A stretch of DNA of 57,228 nucleotides from an uncultured Clostridia bacterium (lineage in GTDB: Bacteria > Bacillota > Clostridia > Christensenellales > UBA1750): the NCBI GenBank assembly GCA_944383925.1, contig CALWRM010000015.1, forward strand, positions 1 to 57,228, written 5' to 3'. The notes under the pieces were generated by a model, which worked only from the letters and a program-made list of their open reading frames with translations, searched no databases and had not been told where the DNA came from. The first letter of the stretch is position 1, and each line of letters opens with the position of its first letter. Below, one piece after another: positions 1 to 7,695 of the stretch. The position numbers and the translations under genes are program-made.

Positions 1-715
1 GTTGCAGGGAGGCGATGACGCCCTTGACCAAGGTCTCGTTCACCCCGAAGAGCTGGCTTTGGTAGCGGATGGCGTCCACCACCATGGACAGGGCCGTGGC
101 GCAGACGCTCTGGTCCCCCAGGGCGTCCATGGGAAGCTCCAGATCCAGCTCCTCCTGTAGCGCCAGCAGGGTCAGGTCGTTGTGGGTGGCCATGGATAGG
201 GTGGTGTACCGGGTTTGGTAAAGCTCCTCCTCGCCGGCGATGCGAAAGCGGGTGAGAACGTTGAGGCGGTGCGCGGCGTTTTGCAGGAGGGGGAAGGCCT
301 CCGTGGCCTCGGCCAGCTTTTTCTTCAGGCGCTTTTTCAGCCCCTTTTCCATCGCCAGTGCCCTGTCCTGGCCGATTTCCCGAACCAGGGCCGGGTAGGT
401 GGGGGCGGACTTGTAGCGGAAGAGGGAGTAGCGGCTGTCCAGCTCCATGGCCTGCAGGACCAGATAGTACTTGGGATGTTCCGCCAGGTTTTTCAGGTCG
501 ATGCTGCATTCCAGGGCGCTGCGCAGGAGGATGTTGGGCGCGGAGATATCGCGCGTCTGCCTGGAGAGCAGCACGGCCCCGCGCAGCAGCTCGATCAGGC
601 GGCGGAAATAGAGCAGGAAGAACTTCCTGGTGTCCGCGTCGTCCTTGGCCAGCGCAGGGGCCTGGGCCTCCAGCTGCCCCAACACATCCAAAATGGTGTT
701 TTCCGCAAGATGCAT
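1..715 (-). CDS. DUF5677-like helical protein (C-terminus beyond window)
   Basis: The frame runs off the left edge, leaving 238 visible residues that begin MHLAENTILD. It looks soluble and almost wholly helical, with no signal peptide or membrane span. The block RSALECSIDLKNLAEH, followed by an acidic/basic helix, resembles DUF5677/HEPN-like helical proteins; this family call is a weak recognition from pattern only. The start is supported by AGGGGGAAG seven bases upstream on the minus strand. It is divergent from uppP, and the proposed uppP -35 box lies just outside its start codon. No function is inferred. Confidence 0.55.
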   Translation of the reverse strand, partial: MHLAENTILDVLGQLEAQAPALAKDDADTRKFFLLYFRRLIELLRGAVLLSRQTRDISAPNILLRSALECSIDLKNLAEHPKYYLVLQAMELDSRYSLFRYKSAPTYPALVREIGQDRALAMEKGLKKRLKKKLAEATEAFPLLQNAAHRLNVLTRFRIAGEEELYQTRYTTLSMATHNDLTLLALQEELDLELPMDALGDQSVCATALSMVVDAIRYQSQLFGVNETLVKGVIASLQ

Positions 716-717
716 AT

Positions 718-746
718 TTGGGCTTCCCCCTAAACTATGGTATACT
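718..746 (+). promoter_or_regulatory. Putative promoter for uppP
   Basis: TTGGGC (718-723), a 17-base spacer and TATACT (741-746), with the TG of an extended -10 just before it. It lies about 65 bases upstream of the uppP start. Confidence 0.55.
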
Positions 747-812
747 AGGGACCGCGACGAACTCCCGGCGGGAGAGCGTGGCGCAAGACGAGTGCGGGAG
801 GTATGGATACCC

Positions 813-1583
813 ATGACGATTTGGCAGGCGCTGATCCTGGGGCTGGTGCAGGGACTGGCCGAATTCTTGCCCGTAAGCTCCTCGGGCCACCTGGTGCTGC
901 TCCGGCAGATCTTCGGCATGGACGAGCCGGGCCTGCTGCTGGACACCCTGCTGCACGTGGGCACCCTGGTCGCCATTTTCGTGGTCTTCTGGAAGGATAT
1001 TCTGCAAATGCTGAAAAAACCCTTCTCCAAGCCCGTGTATTTGCTGGCCGTGGCCACGGTGCCGGCGGTGCTGGCCGCGGTGCTGTTCGGGGATTTCTTT
1101 GAGACCGCCTTCACCGGGAAATACCTGGGCGTTGGCTTTTTGCTCACCTCGGCGGTGCTGTTCGTTTCCGGCAGGCGCCAGGGCCACAGGCAGGAGCTTG
1201 GCTATGCCGACGCGGTGACCATGGGCGTGTTCCAGGCCTTCGCCATCCTGCCCGGGCTTTCCAGGTCCGGCTCCACCATTTCCGGCGGGCTGTTCCGCGG
1301 CGTGGACCGCGAACAGGCGGCCAAGTTTTCCTTCCTCATGTCCATCCCGGCCATCCTGGGTTCGGTGGTGCTGCAGGTGAAGGACCTGGCGTCGGGCGAG
1401 GCGGCGCTGCCCTTCTGGCCGGTGCTCGTGGGCACCGTGGCGGCGGCCCTTTCCTCCCTGTTTGCCATCAAGTTCATGCTGTACCTGATAAAAAAGGCCA
1501 ACCTGGCCGCCTTTGCGGTCTATACCCTGGCGCTGGGCGTGTTGGTTTGCATCGACCAGTGGTGGACCCATCTGTTCTTTTAG
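813..1583 (+). CDS. uppP: Undecaprenyl-diphosphatase UppP (BacA)
   Basis: Integral membrane enzyme that removes a phosphate from undecaprenyl diphosphate, recycling the lipid carrier for peptidoglycan and other wall polymers; family members can confer bacitracin tolerance. The 256-residue product has both family signatures: GLAEFLPVSSSGH near residues 10-22 and LPGLSRSGST in the middle, plus several hydrophobic spans. The ATG at 813 follows GGGAGGT at 797-802 with suitable spacing; an upstream in-frame extension has no family similarity and was excluded. It appears monocistronic, ending at a hairpin 28 bases downstream. Confidence 0.95.
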   Translation: MTIWQALILGLVQGLAEFLPVSSSGHLVLLRQIFGMDEPGLLLDTLLHVGTLVAIFVVFWKDILQMLKKPFSKPVYLLAVATVPAVLAAVLFGDFFETAFTGKYLGVGFLLTSAVLFVSGRRQGHRQELGYADAVTMGVFQAFAILPGLSRSGSTISGGLFRGVDREQAAKFSFLMSIPAILGSVVLQVKDLASGEAALPFWPVLVGTVAAALSSLFAIKFMLYLIKKANLAAFAVYTLALGVLVCIDQWWTHLFF

Positions 1584-1611
1584 CCCGGCGCCCCGCAGAT
1601 GCGGGCGCGCC

Positions 1612-1647
1612 CAAGAAGGGCTGCTCCAACAGGAGCAGCCCTTCTTG
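1612..1647. terminator. Intrinsic terminator, probably bidirectional
   Basis: A 16-bp stem (AAGAAGGGCTGCTCC and its complement, plus a closing C-G pair) with loop AACA, between convergent uppP and the FAD oxidoreductase. Confidence 0.75.
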
Positions 1648-1671
1648 CATGTTGCCCGGCGGCCGGGCGCC

Positions 1672-2874
1672 TTAGCGGAACAGGGGCGCGTAGGGGAGTT
1701 CCTCGTCCAAGGCCCAGGCGCAGGCGAGGCGGCCGAACACGAGGCTGGCGGCGATGGCGTTTTGCCCCAGGTTGGCCGCGGCGAACACCCTTTCGGCGCC
1801 TGGCAGGGCCCGGAAGCGGGGCAACCCGCGCCCCTGGGCCACGCCGAGAAAGCGCGCGCCGACGCCCAGCTCCTGGCACAGGGGCAGCAGCGCCCGCAGG
1901 CTCTGCTCCAGACGCAGAAAGCGCAGCGCGTCCACGGACCCTGCCTTGCGCGGGGCAAAGGGCCGCTTGCGCTGAAAGACCGGCAGGCTTTCCCCGAAGA
2001 GCAGGGCCTTGCCGCCGTAGCGGCAGAGCAGGACCTCCTCGTCCAGGCGGCGGCAGACGTAGCCGTCCAGCCAGCCCTCCGAGGGCGGTAGCGCTTGGCT
2101 GGCCAGGCCGTATACCCGCCTAGGCGGCCAGAGGGACAGCTCTGCCGGCACGGCCAGCGGGCCGGTGCACAGCACCACGCGCTTGGCCTGTATCCGCTTG
2201 CCCAGGGAACTGAACAGCAGCACCGCGCCGGGCAGGGGCTGCATGCGTACGATCCGGGTGTTTTCGAACAGCCGGGCCCCGAGGGCCTGGGCTTCCCGCG
2301 CCAGGCGGTGGACGAGCAGGTAGGGGTCCGCCTGGGCGCACCCCGTTTCCGACAGCAGGCCCGCCTCCACGGGGAAGGGGAAGATCTGGGCGGCGGCCGC
2401 CTTGTCCAGGAAGCGGAGCTGGAAGCCCGCCCGGGAGCGCAGCTCGTACTCGGCGCGCAGGCGCGGGGCCTGGTCCGGGTCGGCGGTGTAGCACAGGGAC
2501 CTGCGCGGGGCAAAGCCCAGATCCTCCAGGCCGGAGCCCAGCCCTTCCCGCAGCGCGGCGGGCGCGGCCTCCAGCACGCGCAGGGCCTCGGCCGCGTTGC
2601 GCAGGCCCATCCTGGGGGCCAGCGCGGAAAGGCTCAGCCCCAGGTCGTGGAGCAGCACGGGCGGCTGGGAGGCGGAAGCGCCAAAGCCCAGGGAGGCCTG
2701 CTCCATCAGCGCCGTTTGGATGCCGGCCTTGGCCAGGGCGTGGGCGGCGGCCGCGCCGGCCAGGCCGCCGCCGATGACGGCCACCTCCACGCGAAGATCG
2801 TCGACAAGGTAGGGATAGGTGTTGGGAATTTCTCGAAGCTCGCTAAAATAGCGGGGAACAAAGCAGTCCGTCAT
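1672..2874 (-). CDS. FAD-dependent oxidoreductase, D-amino-acid oxidase (DAO) family
   Basis: Predicted soluble flavoenzyme of 400 residues. The N-terminal Rossmann fold has the dinucleotide motif VIGGGLAG at residues 34-40, and the C-terminal AANLGQNAI stretch is typical of the second FAD-contact region in glycine/D-amino-acid oxidase relatives. The substrate cannot be told from sequence; oxidation of an amine or amino acid is the family norm. An AAAGGAGG ribosome site at 2883-2890 sits eight bases from the ATG at 2874, so that start is preferred over an ATG seven codons upstream. It is monocistronic and convergent with uppP, with no neighbour that suggests a pathway. Confidence 0.85.
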   Translation of the reverse strand: MTDCFVPRYFSELREIPNTYPYLVDDLRVEVAVIGGGLAGAAAAHALAKAGIQTALMEQASLGFGASASQPPVLLHDLGLSLSALAPRMGLRNAAEALRVLEAAPAALREGLGSGLEDLGFAPRRSLCYTADPDQAPRLRAEYELRSRAGFQLRFLDKAAAAQIFPFPVEAGLLSETGCAQADPYLLVHRLAREAQALGARLFENTRIVRMQPLPGAVLLFSSLGKRIQAKRVVLCTGPLAVPAELSLWPPRRVYGLASQALPPSEGWLDGYVCRRLDEEVLLCRYGGKALLFGESLPVFQRKRPFAPRKAGSVDALRFLRLEQSLRALLPLCQELGVGARFLGVAQGRGLPRFRALPGAERVFAAANLGQNAIAASLVFGRLACAWALDEELPYAPLFR

Positions 2875-3009
2875 GGGGGAGGCCTCCTTTTGCAAGCGGG
2901 AATGCGGCTGTCCTGCGGGCAGGTCCGCTTTCCTTAGCTTGCCCCAAAGGCGGCCGGCCTATAGCCTTCATCGCCCTGGAAGGCGAGTCCGCGACCGGCC
3001 CAGGCGGGC

Positions 3010-3039
3010 TTGACAGCCGCGGCGCAGGGGTGCTAAACT
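3010..3039 (+). promoter_or_regulatory. Promoter of the leader RNA before the ABC exporter
   Basis: Consensus TTGACA (3010-3015), an 18-base spacer and TAAACT (3034-3039). Transcription would start near 3046, about 300 bases before the first exporter gene. Confidence 0.7.
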
Positions 3040-3042
3040 AAA

Positions 3043-3246
3043 GGAAACGAGCGTTTACGCCAATGAGGAGGCTGGATTTCGTGGTGCGACCGCACAGCCA
3101 GACAGGAAAACGCATGCTCCGCTCCGTGCGCAATGCCAAAACCGATGAAACGCGCGCATGGAGCCTAAACCACGGGGAATCCTCCCTGCTTTGATCGGAA
3201 AAATAGGCAAGCGTTAAGGCCCCGCTGCTTCGGGGCTTTGGGGTTT
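3043..3246 (+). ncRNA. Structured leader or small RNA, family not identified
   Basis: About 200 bases between a good promoter and a terminator with clear nested pairing. 3074-3085 (GGATTTCGTGGT) pairs with 3169-3182 across a two-base bulge. Inside it, 3121-3131 (GCTCCGTGCGC) pairs with 3154-3164 through 11 pairs including one G-U. The apical loop and left internal bulge are purine rich. I do not recognise a known riboswitch core: there is no T-box, no B12 box, no c-di-AMP or lysine motif. A 43-codon reading frame (3063-3194, starting MRRLDFVV) spans the same segment but has no well-placed ribosome site. It could be a regulatory leader for the exporter or an independent small RNA. Confidence 0.5.
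3216..3246 (+). terminator. First tandem terminator in the exporter leader
   Basis: A 9-bp stem (AAGGCCCCG with CGGGGCTTT) and loop CTGCTT, followed by GGGGTTTT. It closes the structured RNA. Confidence 0.6.
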
Positions 3247-3279
3247 TGCGTATTTTTCGGATTTCGCAACGATGGGTAG

Positions 3280-3322
3280 GGCCAGACCGAGGAAGCGCCG
3301 CTTCATCCGGTCTGGCCTTTTT
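3280..3322 (+). terminator. Second tandem terminator, 30 bases before the ABC exporter
   Basis: A 10-bp stem GGCCAGACCG / CGGTCTGGCC encloses a smaller GAAGC/GCTTC hairpin and is followed by five T. No promoter is obvious between it and the gene at 3352, so exporter transcription probably has to read through it. Confidence 0.75.
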
Positions 3323-3351
3323 GACTTCATCAACGGAAGGAGCCCATCGAG

Positions 3352-5112
3352 ATGCGGTGGTTTGTCAGCGATTTTAGGATGTTTCGTTTGCTCGCGGCTG
3401 CGGAGCCCAAACGGGTGTGTGTGCAGATCCTTGCAAGCTGCCTGCGCTATGCCTATGGCGCTGTGTACGCGCTCGTGTTTTTCCGCTATCTGATCAACGC
3501 CCTGGAAAGCGGCGCGCCCCTGCTTTCGACGGCGGCGTTTTTCGTCCTGTTTTCCCTCCTCGGCCTGCTCGACGCGGGACTAAACGCCTATTTGCGGGAC
3601 GAGCTCTTGCCATCCAGCGACGAGCGCTTACGGGCATGGCTGTTGGAAAGGCTGTGCGAGAAGACCTCGGGCGGCGGGATCGCCCCTTACGAGAACCCAA
3701 AGACCCTGGACGAACGGGCCAGGGCGGCGGAAACGGCCAGGGAAGGGGCGCTGGAGTTCCTGGGGACCGCGGCGGATTTTTGCGCCCTGCTCCTGGGGCT
3801 TGGATGGAGTCTGGGCTTTGCCTGCGCGGTGGAGCCCCGGGTGATGCTGCCGGTCCTGTTGGCGCTGTCGCTCAGCCTGTTTGGACAAAGGGCACGCAGC
3901 CAATCGCTCTTCGCCCTGCAGCGGGACCTGGCGTCGCCTGCCCGCCGGGCGGATGTTGCCGCCGGAACCTTCTTCGGCAGGGCCTATGCCAAGGAGCTGC
4001 GCCTTAGCCGCGTGGGCGAGTGCCTGCGGGCGCTGTACGACCGGGCGCTGCGGGACCAGCAAAGCGCGGTGAAGGCCCACGCCACGCGGGCGGCGGCCCT
4101 GGGCGCCCTGGCGGAAATGGGGGTGGAATGCCTGCTGTATGTGCTGGTGTATCTGCTCGTTTGCCATCGCTACCTGGCGCATCGGGCCTTTGGCCTGGGC
4201 GATCTGACCTCCCTTTTCGGCGCGACGGTCAATCTGATCTACTTTTCCCACGCGCTGCTGGCCGCCTATGCCTCGCTCCGGCGGCAGGGCCTGTCTTTTT
4301 CCGCCTTCCACGGCGTGCTGGAGAGCCAGCCGGACCTGGCCGACGGCGGCGCGCCCTGCGCCTTTGCCCGGGAGATACGCTTTGAGGGCGTGGGCTTTTC
4401 CTATGGGGACAAACCGGTGCTTAAAAATCTCAACCTGCGCCTGCAAAAGGGCGAGCGCGTGGCGCTGGTGGGCCTGAACGGCTGCGGAAAGACCACCTTG
4501 GTCAAGCTGCTGCTCCGGCTGTACGATCCCACGGAGGGCCGGATCCTGATGGACGGCAGGGACATCCGCGACTTCGATCTGCGGGCCTATCGAGCCATGT
4601 TCGCCGCCGTCTTTCAGGATTTTCAGCTCTATGCCCTGACGGTGGAGGAAAACGTCTCCCTGGGCGAGGAAGGGGCGGCGCGCCGCGCGGGGGAAGCCCT
4701 GCGGCTGGCCGGCCTTGCCCTGGACCCCTCCCGGGAGCTGACGCGGGAGTTCGATCCCGACGGCCTGGTGCTCTCCGGCGGCCAGGCGCAGAGAATCGCG
4801 GCGGCGCGGATCCTTGCCAGCGACGCGCCCATCGCCGTGCTGGACGAGCCCAGCTCCGCCCTGGATCCCCTGGCCGAGCGGGACGCCTATGAAACCCTGT
4901 TGCGCGCCTGTGCGGGCCGTACGCTGTTGCTGATCTCCCACCGCCTTTCCAGCGTGCGGGATGTGGACCGGGTGCTGTATCTGGAGGAGGGCCGCGTGCT
5001 GGAACAGGGCAGCCACCAGGAGCTGATGCGCCTGGGCGGCAGGTATGCGGCCCTGTACAACCAACAGGCCGAGGCCTACCGCAAGGAGGTGTGCGCCCAT
5101 GAAGAGCCGTAG
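3352..5112 (+). CDS. ABC exporter half-transporter (TMD-NBD), first subunit
   Basis: A 586-residue half-transporter: N-terminal membrane domain with about six spans (residues 20-320), then an ATPase domain. ATPase motifs are complete: Walker A GLNGCGKTT (374-382), Q-loop FQD (421-423), signature LSGGQAQR (474-481), Walker B ending VLDEPS, and an ISHR switch. There is no N-terminal peptidase domain. ATG 3352 follows GGAAGGAG by nine bases. The gene overlaps the next half-transporter by 14 bases, so the two probably form a heterodimeric exporter. The substrate is unknown; drug, lipid or peptide export are all possible. Expression is likely controlled by the terminated leader upstream. Confidence 0.9.
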   Translation: MRWFVSDFRMFRLLAAAEPKRVCVQILASCLRYAYGAVYALVFFRYLINALESGAPLLSTAAFFVLFSLLGLLDAGLNAYLRDELLPSSDERLRAWLLERLCEKTSGGGIAPYENPKTLDERARAAETAREGALEFLGTAADFCALLLGLGWSLGFACAVEPRVMLPVLLALSLSLFGQRARSQSLFALQRDLASPARRADVAAGTFFGRAYAKELRLSRVGECLRALYDRALRDQQSAVKAHATRAAALGALAEMGVECLLYVLVYLLVCHRYLAHRAFGLGDLTSLFGATVNLIYFSHALLAAYASLRRQGLSFSAFHGVLESQPDLADGGAPCAFAREIRFEGVGFSYGDKPVLKNLNLRLQKGERVALVGLNGCGKTTLVKLLLRLYDPTEGRILMDGRDIRDFDLRAYRAMFAAVFQDFQLYALTVEENVSLGEEGAARRAGEALRLAGLALDPSRELTREFDPDGLVLSGGQAQRIAAARILASDAPIAVLDEPSSALDPLAERDAYETLLRACAGRTLLLISHRLSSVRDVDRVLYLEEGRVLEQGSHQELMRLGGRYAALYNQQAEAYRKEVCAHEEP

Positions 5113-6856
5113 CGCGCTGGTCGCCGTGGGCAAGCTGTTGGCCATCCTATGGAAAAAGGTTCCCCTCTATGCCTGCGCCGGCCTGCTGGACCGACTGCTT
5201 CGCGCCGCCAAGAACGTGTTGGTCAATAGCCTGGCCGTGCTTTGGTTGCAGGAGGCCCTGGCCTCGCCCGCGCCGTATCCAAGGGTCATCTGGATCCTGT
5301 TGGCCGTCGGCGCGGCGGCGGCCGCCGTCTGCCTGACGCGGTCCCTTGTGCAGGACGCGCTGCGGCCGCGCGCCCAGCTGAAGCTGAAGAAGGCCATGCA
5401 GGCGCCCCTGCAAGATAGGGTCGCCGCCCTGCCGTTGCAGGCCATGGATGAGCCGCAAACCTACAACCGCGCCGTGCTGGCCGCCGCCCAGGCGGACGAG
5501 CGGGCCCTGCTGTGCTTGGACAGCGCGCTGGACTGCCTGGAGGCCTCCCTGTCCCTGGCAGGCTTCCTGGGCGTGATGACGGCCCTGGATCCCTGGCTGC
5601 TGCTGCCCGCGGGGCTGTATGCGGCCGTTTCCTATGGGGTGAACCTGCGAAGGGCCGCCCTGAGCGCCGACAAGGAGCGCCAGCTGCAGGACTGCCGGCG
5701 GCGCAGGGACTACGTGTTCCGCCTGCACAGCCTGCCGGCCTTTGCCAAGGAGCTGCGGCTCAGCCGGGTGGACGGCCCCTTGTTCGCCCGCTTTCGGGAG
5801 GCCCTGCGGGAGGCGGAGAGGATCCATGGGGAGCGGGGAAGGCGCTTGACCCGGTTGGCGCTGCTCCGCCAGCTGCTCTGCGAGGCGTTGCTGTTGAATG
5901 TGGGCGTCTATGCCTCCCTGACCTGTCGGCTGTTGGTCAGAAAGGATATCTCCGTTGGCGTCTTTTTGTCCCTGGGCTTTGCCGCGGAGAACCTCGTCGC
6001 GCTTGCGGACAGCCTGGCCGACCAGCTGGGCGCCCTGGCGGAGCACGGCCTTTTTGCCGAAAACTACTTCGACTTTCTGCGCCTGCGGACCGAACCCAAG
6101 GGCGGCGAGCTGCGGCCGGAGGGCTTCGAGAGCCTGGAGCTTCGCGGGCTGCGCTTTGCCTATCCGGGCGGGGAGGAGCTGCTCCACGGCGTGGACCTGT
6201 GCCTGCGACGGGGCGAAAAGCTGGCCCTGGTGGGGGAAAACGGCAGCGGAAAATCCACGCTGGTCAAGCTGCTGCTGGGGCTGTACGCCCCAACGGGGGG
6301 AAGCGTCCTTCTCAACGGCAGGCCGCTGGAGCAGTATGAGCTTGCGGCGGTCCGGGGGCTATTTTCCGTCGTGCAGCAGGATTTTCAGCTCTATGCCCTT
6401 TCCGTTTTGGAGAATGTGGCCATGCGGCCCGACGGCGACGAGGCCGCGGCCCGCCGGGCGCTGGACGAGCTGCGCCTGGGCGGCTTGCCGCTGCGCGCGC
6501 CCCTGTTGCGGGAGCTGGAGGAGCGGGGCGTGGAGCTTTCCGGCGGCCAGGCCCAAAGGCTGGCGCTGGCGCGGGGGCTGTATCCGGACCGGCCCGTTTG
6601 GGTGCTGGACGAGCCCTCCGCAGCCCTGGACGCCCGCAGCGAGCGGGAGCTGAACCGCCTGATGGCGGGGCTTGCGGGGGAGAAAACCCTGCTGTTGATC
6701 ACACACCGGCTGTCGGCCACGGCGCGGATGGATCGCATCTGCGTGCTGGGCGAGGGCTGCGTGCTGGAGAGCGGCAGCCATGAGGAGCTGTTGCGAAAGG
6801 ACGGGGCGTACGCCAGGCTGTGGCGGGCCCAGGCCAAGCCCTATACGCTGGAATAG
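5099..6856 (+). CDS. ABC exporter half-transporter (TMD-NBD), second subunit
   Basis: A 585-residue partner of the preceding half-transporter, with the same architecture and a shared AKELRLSR segment in the intracellular helices of the membrane domain. Motifs are Walker A GENGSGKST, signature LSGGQAQR, Walker B VWVLDEPS and switch ITHR, so both nucleotide sites look catalytically intact. ATG 5099 lies inside the end of the upstream gene, behind AAGGAGGTG, which indicates translational coupling. The operon ends at a strong hairpin at 6876-6911. The substrate is not inferable. Confidence 0.9.
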   Translation: MKSRSALVAVGKLLAILWKKVPLYACAGLLDRLLRAAKNVLVNSLAVLWLQEALASPAPYPRVIWILLAVGAAAAAVCLTRSLVQDALRPRAQLKLKKAMQAPLQDRVAALPLQAMDEPQTYNRAVLAAAQADERALLCLDSALDCLEASLSLAGFLGVMTALDPWLLLPAGLYAAVSYGVNLRRAALSADKERQLQDCRRRRDYVFRLHSLPAFAKELRLSRVDGPLFARFREALREAERIHGERGRRLTRLALLRQLLCEALLLNVGVYASLTCRLLVRKDISVGVFLSLGFAAENLVALADSLADQLGALAEHGLFAENYFDFLRLRTEPKGGELRPEGFESLELRGLRFAYPGGEELLHGVDLCLRRGEKLALVGENGSGKSTLVKLLLGLYAPTGGSVLLNGRPLEQYELAAVRGLFSVVQQDFQLYALSVLENVAMRPDGDEAAARRALDELRLGGLPLRAPLLRELEERGVELSGGQAQRLALARGLYPDRPVWVLDEPSAALDARSERELNRLMAGLAGEKTLLLITHRLSATARMDRICVLGEGCVLESGSHEELLRKDGAYARLWRAQAKPYTLE

Positions 6857-6875
6857 CTGGGATAGCAGGAAAAGA

Positions 6876-6911
6876 AAAGAGGGGAAGGACACATTCGTCC
6901 TTCCCCTCTTT
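6876..6911. terminator. Bidirectional terminator between the ABC exporter and btuD
   Basis: A 15-bp perfect stem (AAAGAGGGGAAGGAC and its complement) with a 6-base loop; its right arm overlaps the btuD stop codon. T-tracts lie on both strands. Confidence 0.85.
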
Positions 6912-7695
6912 ATGCGGGCGATAGGCCGTAGTAGAGCTGCCGGCCGGTTTCCTCGTCCAGCACGCTGCGCACCGGGCAGCCGTATACCTGGGAGAGCAAC
7001 TCCGGCCGCAGCACCTCCTCCGGCGGCCCGAAGGCCACGCCCCGGCCCTCCTGCATCAGCAGCAGATGGTCGCAATAGGCGGCGGCCAGGTTGATGTCGT
7101 GCAACACCAGCAGCACCAGCCTGCCTTCCCCCGCAAGGCCCCGCAACAGGGCCAATACGCCGTTTTGATGGGCGATGTCCAGCGCTGCGGTGGGCTCGTC
7201 CAGCAGCAGGCAATCCGCCTGCTGGCACAGGGCGCGGGCGATGAGGGCCCGCTGCCATTCCCCACCGGAGAGGGTGCGGGCCAGCCGGTCTCCATAGGCG
7301 GTCAGGCCGGTCTTTGCCAGGGCCTCCTCCACGAGGGCCGCGTCGCCGGGCGCGGCCGCGCTGAGCCTGGAAAGATGGGGATAGCGCCCCATGCGCACCA
7401 GCTGGCGCAGGGTAAAGTTGAAGTCGCAGCCGGCGTTTTGGGGCACGTAGGCAAGGCGCCGGGCCAGCTCCCTGCGGGAATAGCTTCCAATGGGCCTGCC
7501 AAAGAGCAGCGCGCGGCCCTGGCTGAGGGGCAGAAGTCCGCACAGCGCCCGAAGTAGGCTGGTCTTGGCGGCGCCGTTGGGTCCCAGGATGCCCACCGCC
7601 TGGCCCAGCTCCAGATGCAGATCGACGCCGCGCACGATGGGCTTGCCGGAGAGGCGCAGGCAAAGCCCCTCCGCCTCCAAGGCATAGGCGGCCAT
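6910..7695 (-). CDS. btuD: Cobalamin ABC importer ATPase (BtuD-like) with altered Walker A
   Basis: ATPase subunit of a BtuCD/FecCDE-type importer, 261 residues. Signature LSGGEWQRALIARAL, Walker B CLLLDEPTAALD and switch VLHD are present. Walker A reads GPNGAAKTS: the glycine before the catalytic lysine (normally GPNGAGKST) is alanine, confirmed in the DNA (GGC GCC GCC AAG at 7567-7578, minus strand). The ATG at 7695 shares a base with the permease TGA (TGATG); a GTG one codon earlier is an alternative start. B12 specificity rests on the riboswitch upstream of btuF, because siderophore and heme ATPases look the same. Confidence 0.88.
   Translation of the reverse strand: MAAYALEAEGLCLRLSGKPIVRGVDLHLELGQAVGILGPNGAAKTSLLRALCGLLPLSQGRALLFGRPIGSYSRRELARRLAYVPQNAGCDFNFTLRQLVRMGRYPHLSRLSAAAPGDAALVEEALAKTGLTAYGDRLARTLSGGEWQRALIARALCQQADCLLLDEPTAALDIAHQNGVLALLRGLAGEGRLVLLVLHDINLAAAYCDHLLLMQEGRGVAFGPPEEVLRPELLSQVYGCPVRSVLDEETGRQLYYGLSPA

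Noticed and set aside
735-2513. A 592-codon minus-strand frame crossing uppP and the FAD gene
   Set aside because: It overlaps two well-supported genes and a terminator, and its translation matches no domain.
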